From NCBI GenBank assembly GCA_016780605.1, contig JADHLS010000168.1, forward strand, positions 1 to 8,904: DNA of 8,904 bases. Reading direction: 5' to 3'. Of the stretch, positions 4,840-8,904 are shown piece after piece. The notes beneath the pieces were generated by a model. The model did not search any database. It had not been told where the DNA came from and saw only the letters and a list, made by a program, of their open reading frames with translations. The stretch's first letter is position 1; each line of letters begins with the position of its first letter. Source of the stretch: Reyranella sp. (lineage in GTDB: Bacteria > Pseudomonadota > Alphaproteobacteria > Reyranellales > Reyranellaceae). The translations under genes were made by a program, and so were the position numbers.

Positions 4840-7176
4840 ATGAACGCGCCAATGGCCGCGAACGATCTCAGCTTGATGAAATTCGGCATCGGTCAGCCTG
4901 TGCCGCGGCAGGAGGATCCCACCCTCCTGCGCGGCGAGGGCCGCTACACCGACGATCTCAGCCTGCCCAACCAGGTCTGGTGCTACATGGTGCGCAGCCA
5001 GGTGGCGCACGGGATCATCAAGGGCATCGACATCAGCGAGGCCAAGACCATGCCCGGCGTGCTGGGCGTGTGGACCGGCAAGGACCTCGACGAAGCAGGC
5101 TACGGTCCGCTCAAGACCTTGATCCCCGTGCCCAACCGCGACGGCACGCCGATGAAGACGCCAACGCGCCATTCGCTGGCCACCGACAAGGTCCGCTTCG
5201 TCGGCGATCCGGTGGCCTTCGTCGTCGCCGAGACGCTGGCCGAGGCCAAGGATGCGGCCGAAGCCGTGATGGTCGACATCGAGCAGCTGCCCGCCGTCAC
5301 CGACGCGCGCGAGGCGACGCAGCCCGGCGCGCCCGTCGTGTTCGACGACGCACCCGGCAACATCTGCGTCGACTATCACTACGGCGATGCGGCCAAGGTC
5401 GCGGAAGCCTTTGCCCAGGCCGCGCATGTGACGCGCCTGCGGCTGGTCAGCAACCGCATCGTCGTCTGCGCCATGGAGCCGCGCTCCGCACTCGCCGAAT
5501 ACGACGCCAAGACCGACCGCTACACGCTGCGCTGCGGCAACCAGGGCGCCTTCGGCCTGAAGCACCAGATGGCCGATCTCCTAAAGATCAAGCCCAACCA
5601 GATGCGAATCCTGACCGGCAATGTCGGCGGCTCTTTCGGCATGAAGGGCTCGCCGTACCCCGAGTACGCCGGCCTGTTCCACGCCTCGAAGATTCTCGGC
5701 CGCCCGGTGAAGTGGACCGACGAGCGCTCGGGCTCGTTCCTGAGCGACCAGCATGGCCGTGACCACGATTTCGACGCCGAGATGGCGCTCGACAAGGACG
5801 GCCGGTTCTTGGCCGTGCGGCTCACGGGCTTCGCCAATGTCGGCGCCTATCTCGCCAATGTCGGCCCGCTGATGGGTTCGATGGGCGTGACGCGCAACCT
5901 CGCCGCCATCTACCGCACGCCCTTGATCGAGGTCGCGACCAAGGTCGCCTTCACCAACACCTCGCCGGTCGGCGCCTATCGCGGCGCCGGGCGGCCCGAA
6001 GCCAACTACTTTATGGAGCGCCTGATCGACACGGCGGCGCGCGAGATGGGTATCGACAAGGTCGCGATGCGCAAGCTGAACCACATCAAGCCCGAGGAGA
6101 TGCCGTTCAAGACCGCGTCGGGCACGACCTATGACAGCGGCGAGTTCACGACGCTGCTCGACAAGGCCCTGACGTTGGCCGACGTCGCGGGCTTTGCCGC
6201 GCGCAAGGCCGAGAGCGAGAAGCGCGGCAAGCTGCGCGGGCTCGGCATCGGCGACTTCCTCGAGGTGACCGCGCCGCCGATGAAGGAGATGGGCGGCATC
6301 CGCTTCGAGCCCAACGGCGATGTCTCGATCATCACCGGCACCCTGGACTATGGCCAGGGCCACTGGTCGGCCTTCGCCCAGGTGCTGACTTCGAAGCTCG
6401 GCATCCCCTTCGACAAGATCAAGCTGATCCAGGGCGACAGCGACCTCTTGATCGCGGGCGGCGGCACTGGCGGCTCGAAGTCGATCATGGCGAGCGGTGC
6501 CGCGATCGTCGAAGCCTCGGACAAGGTGATCGACAAGGGCAAGCAGATCGCCGGCGTGGCGCTCGAAGCCTCGCCGGTCGACATCGAGTTTCGGCTCGGC
6601 CGCTTCACCATCGTCGGCACCGACCGCGGCATCGACATCATGGATCTCGCCGAGCGCCTGCGCAGCGGCATGAAGGTGCCGGAAGGCGTGCCCGACACGC
6701 TCGACGTCAGCCATGTCCACGAGGCCGCACCCTCGGCCTTCCCCAACGGTGCGCATGTCGCCGAGGTCGAGATCGATCCCGACACCGGCTGGGTCGACGT
6801 CGTGAAGTACACCATGGTCAGCGACTTCGGCACCGTCATCAATCCGCTGCTGGTCGAAGGCCAGAGCCACGGCGGCGTGGTGCAGGGCATCGGCCAGGCG
6901 CTGTTCGAGCGCACGGTCTACAACGAGGACGGCCAGTTCCTGACTGGCAGCTTCACCGACTACGCCCTGCCGCGCGCCGGCGACACGCCGTTCTTCCAGA
7001 TGGACTATCACTCGGTGCCGGCCAAGACCAACGTGCTGGGCGCCAAGGGCTGCGGCGAAGCGGGCTGCGCGGGCTCGCTGCCCTCGGTGATGAACGCGAT
7101 CTCCGATGCGCTGGGCGGCAAGCACATCAACATGCCGGCGACGCCGGAACGCGTCTGGGAGGCGCTGAATTCGTAG
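4840..7176 (+). CDS. Molybdopterin-binding large subunit, xanthine dehydrogenase/CO dehydrogenase family (form II CoxL-like)
   Basis: Catalytic subunit of a molybdenum hydroxylase, which oxidises N-heterocycles, aldehydes or related carbons with water as oxygen source. At 778 residues it has the full family length. The N-terminal domain with LLRGEGRYTDDL at 29-40 is followed by the cofactor-binding domains: GNVGGSFGMKG at 260-270, PVGAYRGAGRPEA at 376-388, GQGHWSAFAQ at 505-514, GGGTGGSKS at 540-548 and GAKGCGEAGC at 734-743, where Glu740 is the expected catalytic base. The active-site loop AYRGAGR is the form II type, not the AYRCSFR of true CO dehydrogenases, so CO oxidation is unlikely. 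The ATG at 4840 gives the expected N-terminus; an upstream in-frame ATG at 4723 adds a non-family stretch, and ATG 4852 is an alternative. The usual FeS and FAD subunit genes are not adjacent here. A hairpin follows the gene, so it is probably transcribed alone. Confidence 0.93.
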   Translation: MNAPMAANDLSLMKFGIGQPVPRQEDPTLLRGEGRYTDDLSLPNQVWCYMVRSQVAHGIIKGIDISEAKTMPGVLGVWTGKDLDEAGYGPLKTLIPVPNRDGTPMKTPTRHSLATDKVRFVGDPVAFVVAETLAEAKDAAEAVMVDIEQLPAVTDAREATQPGAPVVFDDAPGNICVDYHYGDAAKVAEAFAQAAHVTRLRLVSNRIVVCAMEPRSALAEYDAKTDRYTLRCGNQGAFGLKHQMADLLKIKPNQMRILTGNVGGSFGMKGSPYPEYAGLFHASKILGRPVKWTDERSGSFLSDQHGRDHDFDAEMALDKDGRFLAVRLTGFANVGAYLANVGPLMGSMGVTRNLAAIYRTPLIEVATKVAFTNTSPVGAYRGAGRPEANYFMERLIDTAAREMGIDKVAMRKLNHIKPEEMPFKTASGTTYDSGEFTTLLDKALTLADVAGFAARKAESEKRGKLRGLGIGDFLEVTAPPMKEMGGIRFEPNGDVSIITGTLDYGQGHWSAFAQVLTSKLGIPFDKIKLIQGDSDLLIAGGGTGGSKSIMASGAAIVEASDKVIDKGKQIAGVALEASPVDIEFRLGRFTIVGTDRGIDIMDLAERLRSGMKVPEGVPDTLDVSHVHEAAPSAFPNGAHVAEVEIDPDTGWVDVVKYTMVSDFGTVINPLLVEGQSHGGVVQGIGQALFERTVYNEDGQFLTGSFTDYALPRAGDTPFFQMDYHSVPAKTNVLGAKGCGEAGCAGSLPSVMNAISDALGGKHINMPATPERVWEALNS

Positions 7177-7185
7177 CTGAAGCAC

Positions 7186-7207
7186 GGAGCGGCCTGCGGG
7201 CCGCTCC
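7186..7207 (+). terminator. Probable transcription terminator hairpin after the molybdenum hydroxylase gene
   Basis: GGAGCGGCC-TGCG-GGCCGCTCC is a perfect 9-bp GC-rich stem with a 4-nt loop, beginning 10 nt after the stop codon. The bases after it (TTCGCTG) are only slightly T-rich, so it is a weak or bidirectional-type terminator rather than a classical one. Confidence 0.65.
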
Positions 7208-7261
7208 TTCGCTGCCGCAAGTCCAATTGTGGCGGATGCCGGAGGTCATCCACAGGGTCAA

Positions 7262-7335
7262 CCCCAAAAAAATGATCAAAAACAACGCCTAGCCGCCCGA
7301 TTTTATTGTGGCATATTTGCAACATATGTTAGACA
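7262..7335 (+). promoter_or_regulatory. AT-rich stretch, likely promoter region of the NlpC/P60 gene
   Basis: This stretch is markedly AT-rich in a GC-rich window: an A7 run near 7265-7271, TTTTATTG at 7301-7308 and the perfect palindrome AACATATGTT at 7321-7330. A poor -35/-10 pair can be drawn (TTGTGG at 7306, 17 nt, TTAGAC at 7329), but I would not rely on it. Its position between a terminator and a gene start supports a promoter role. Confidence 0.35.
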
Positions 7336-7386
7336 CGGGCGTCGCCTTTCCCCAGTTGGGACGGGCTGTTGGCTGGGGAGAAGTTC

Positions 7387-8040
7387 ATGGCGGTGGGAGC
7401 TTGGCGCTGCGTCATGGTGCTGGCCGCAGTCGCATTGGTCGGAACGGCGGGCGCTCTGTCTCCCGCACTGGCCCAGGTCAAGGCGCCGGCGAAGTCGAAG
7501 CTGAAACCTCCCGCCAAGCCGGCTCCCGCGGCCGATCCGACGGATAACGTCGCCAGTCAACTCAATGCCAAGTGGCTGCAGGAGAACGGCGCTGCGTTCT
7601 CCGGCTTCACTCAGGCGAAACCCGCCGCGGTCCCGGCCTCATTCTCGACCGCCGCCGTCGCCAACGATTGGGGCGACCGCCTGGTCACGCGCGCCATGAA
7701 GTATCTCGGCACGCCCTATCGCTACGGCGGCACGACGCCCGCCGGCTTCGACTGCAGCGGCTTCGTCTACTACCTCTATGGCGCCGTCTTCGGACAAACC
7801 ATCCCACGCATGCCGCACGACATGGCGAGCGAGGGAAAGCCGGTCGCGCGCAGTGACCTCCAGCGCGGCGACCTGGTCTTCTTCGGCTACCGCGGCACCT
7901 TCACCCATGTCGGCATCTATGCCGGTAACGGCCAGTTCGTTCATGCCACGCATCGCGGCTCCCCGGTCATGGTCACGGCTTTGGACGCCGATTATTACCG
8001 CGATCGCTACCTGACCGCGGTGAGACTGTCGCCGCGGTAA
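7387..8040 (+). CDS. Exported NlpC/P60 family cell-wall peptidase
   Basis: A 217-residue protein, probably a periplasmic gamma-D-glutamyl-diamino-acid endopeptidase cutting peptidoglycan stem peptides. Residues 1-30 are a signal peptide (hydrophobic core VLAAVALVGTAGAL, likely cut after PALA). A Lys/Pro/Ala-rich linker (31-50) follows, then a 40-residue low-complexity stretch, then the NlpC/P60 domain from about 96 to the end. The catalytic triad is Cys123 in FDCSGFVYYLY, His174 in THVGIYAG and His187 in FVHATHRG. QRGDLVFF at 159-166 and LGTPYRYGGTTPAGFDCSG are family hallmarks. There is no binding domain such as SH3 or LysM. The ATG at 7387 has GGGGAG 6 nt upstream; the in-frame TTG at 7369 is a worse start because GGGGAG would then lie inside the gene. 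The next gene starts about 4 nt after the stop, so they are probably cotranscribed although no shared function is evident. Confidence 0.92.
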   Translation: MAVGAWRCVMVLAAVALVGTAGALSPALAQVKAPAKSKLKPPAKPAPAADPTDNVASQLNAKWLQENGAAFSGFTQAKPAAVPASFSTAAVANDWGDRLVTRAMKYLGTPYRYGGTTPAGFDCSGFVYYLYGAVFGQTIPRMPHDMASEGKPVARSDLQRGDLVFFGYRGTFTHVGIYAGNGQFVHATHRGSPVMVTALDADYYRDRYLTAVRLSPR

Positions 8041-8044
8041 GGCC

Positions 8045-8904
8045 ATCTCCGCCGATGTCGCCATCGTCGGCTGCGGCCCGGTTGGCGCGCTTCTAGCCAA
8101 CCTGCTCGGCCAGACCGGACTCGCGGTCGAGATCTACGACCGCGAGCACGAGATCCATCCTTTGCCGCGCGCCGTGCATTTCGACGGCGAGGTCATGCGC
8201 ATCTTCCAGAGTGCAGGACTCGCCGGGAAGATCGCCAAGGTCACGCGCACCTCTTCCAAAGGGATGCACTTCATCAACGGCGAGGGCCGCACCCTCATGA
8301 TCCGGCGCGGCATCGATGGTCCGGGTCCGCACGGCTGGGCCGGCAACTGGTACTTCCATCAGCCGATCCTGGAAGGCGTCCTGCGCGAAGGCCTGAAGCG
8401 CTTCGCGAATGTCAGCGTTCATCTCGGTCACGAGGTCGTCTCCGTTGACGATCTCGACGCGCGCTATGTCGTGGGCTGCGACGGCGCGCGCTCCCTGGTG
8501 CGGCAGGCGATCGGCAGCCGTCACGTCGATCTCGGGCTGCACCAGCCCTGGCTGGTCGTCGACCTTCTTTGCGATCCCGAAAGTCCGCGCGTCAAAGCGC
8601 TGCCTGACTATACGGTCCAGCTCTGCGACCCGGCGCGGCCGATGACAGTGGTGAACGTCGGCGGCGAGCGCCGACGCTGGGAGATCATGCTGATGCCGGG
8701 TGACGATCCGGCGCGACTCACCGAGCCCGGCATCTTCTGGCCGATGATGGCGCGCTGGCTCGGTCCCGACGACGCCCGTCTCGAACGCGCCGCCGTCTAC
8801 ACCTTCCATTCGGTGGTGCAGCAAGGCTGGCGCAAGGGCCGTCTGCTGCTGGCGGGCGACGCCTGCCACCAGACACCGCCGTTCTTGGGCCAAGGCATGT
8901 GCGC
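8045..8904 (+). CDS. FAD-dependent aromatic monooxygenase (MhpA type), 3' end outside window
   Basis: Class A flavoprotein hydroxylase, which puts one oxygen atom on a phenolic ring using NAD(P)H; the closest type I recognise is 3-(3-hydroxyphenyl)propionate hydroxylase. I read 286 codons to the window edge. The Rossmann motif GCGPVGALLANLLG is at 9-22, with the ribose-binding acidic residues in VEIYDRE at 28-34. PRAVHFDGEVMRIF is at 41-54, the DG motif YVVGCDGARS at 141-150, and the GD motif GRLLLAGDACHQTPPFLGQG at 265-284. There is no ATG, GTG or TTG at a plausible start: after the in-frame stop TGA at 8021-8023 the only near-cognate start before the Rossmann fold is ATC at 8045, used here as residue 1. 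About 17 residues seem missing between VVSVDD and LDARYVV (near 136), compared with E. coli MhpA. It may be a functional gene with a rare start, a decaying gene, or contain a sequencing error. Confidence 0.85.
   Translation, partial: MSADVAIVGCGPVGALLANLLGQTGLAVEIYDREHEIHPLPRAVHFDGEVMRIFQSAGLAGKIAKVTRTSSKGMHFINGEGRTLMIRRGIDGPGPHGWAGNWYFHQPILEGVLREGLKRFANVSVHLGHEVVSVDDLDARYVVGCDGARSLVRQAIGSRHVDLGLHQPWLVVDLLCDPESPRVKALPDYTVQLCDPARPMTVVNVGGERRRWEIMLMPGDDPARLTEPGIFWPMMARWLGPDDARLERAAVYTFHSVVQQGWRKGRLLLAGDACHQTPPFLGQGMC

Noticed and set aside
4665..4889. Longer N-terminus for the acyl-CoA dehydrogenase remnant, from ATG 4889
   Set aside because: It overlaps the divergent gene, does not resemble the family, and the GTG at 4664 has an ideal ribosome binding site.
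5581..7185. Leftward 534-codon open frame opposite the molybdenum hydroxylase
   Set aside because: Antisense shadow; the opposite strand carries every catalytic motif of the family.
7234..7251. Short inverted repeat GGATG/CATCC downstream of the terminator
   Set aside because: Five-bp arms with an 8-nt loop are within chance expectation.

Overview
The base composition (GC-rich, with long antisense open frames) and the protein types suggest a chromosomal segment of a metabolically versatile soil- or water-type alphaproteobacterium. I cannot fix the genus from sequence alone. I see no RNA genes, CRISPR array, insertion sequence or phage gene.

Layout. Bases 1-4664 are read leftwards, and bases 4840-8904 rightwards. 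The leftward series, in order of transcription, is: an acyl-CoA dehydrogenase remnant whose middle is missing (4664-4266); a hydantoinase B/oxoprolinase-family protein (4172-2487); a small secreted protein of unknown function (2490-1966); an L-asparaginase (1969-953); and a cyanide-insensitive-type cytochrome bd oxidase subunit I (923 to beyond base 1). The middle three genes overlap by ATGA junctions and almost certainly form one translationally coupled unit. The oxidase follows after 29 nt with its own strong ribosome binding site. The rightward series is: a molybdopterin-binding large subunit of the xanthine dehydrogenase/CO dehydrogenase family (4840-7176), closed by a hairpin; an exported NlpC/P60 cell-wall peptidase (7387-8040); and, 4 nt later, a flavin-dependent aromatic hydroxylase of the MhpA type running off the right edge.

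Function. Hydantoinase B plus asparaginase points to hydrolysis of cyclic or open amides, and the molybdenum hydroxylase and flavin monooxygenase point to oxidation of N-heterocyclic or aromatic compounds. Together they read as accessory catabolism beside a respiratory oxidase gene. No pathway can be closed from this window: hydantoinase A, the FeS and FAD subunits of the molybdenum enzyme, and CydB are not present here.

Most worth a second look: the in-frame internal deletion of the acyl-CoA dehydrogenase; a sigma-54 -24/-12 match that coincides with a 13-bp hairpin in the divergent intergenic region; the monooxygenase with no ATG/GTG/TTG start and an apparently missing internal segment; and the ATGA-coupled hydantoinase B - secreted protein - asparaginase cassette without hydantoinase A.
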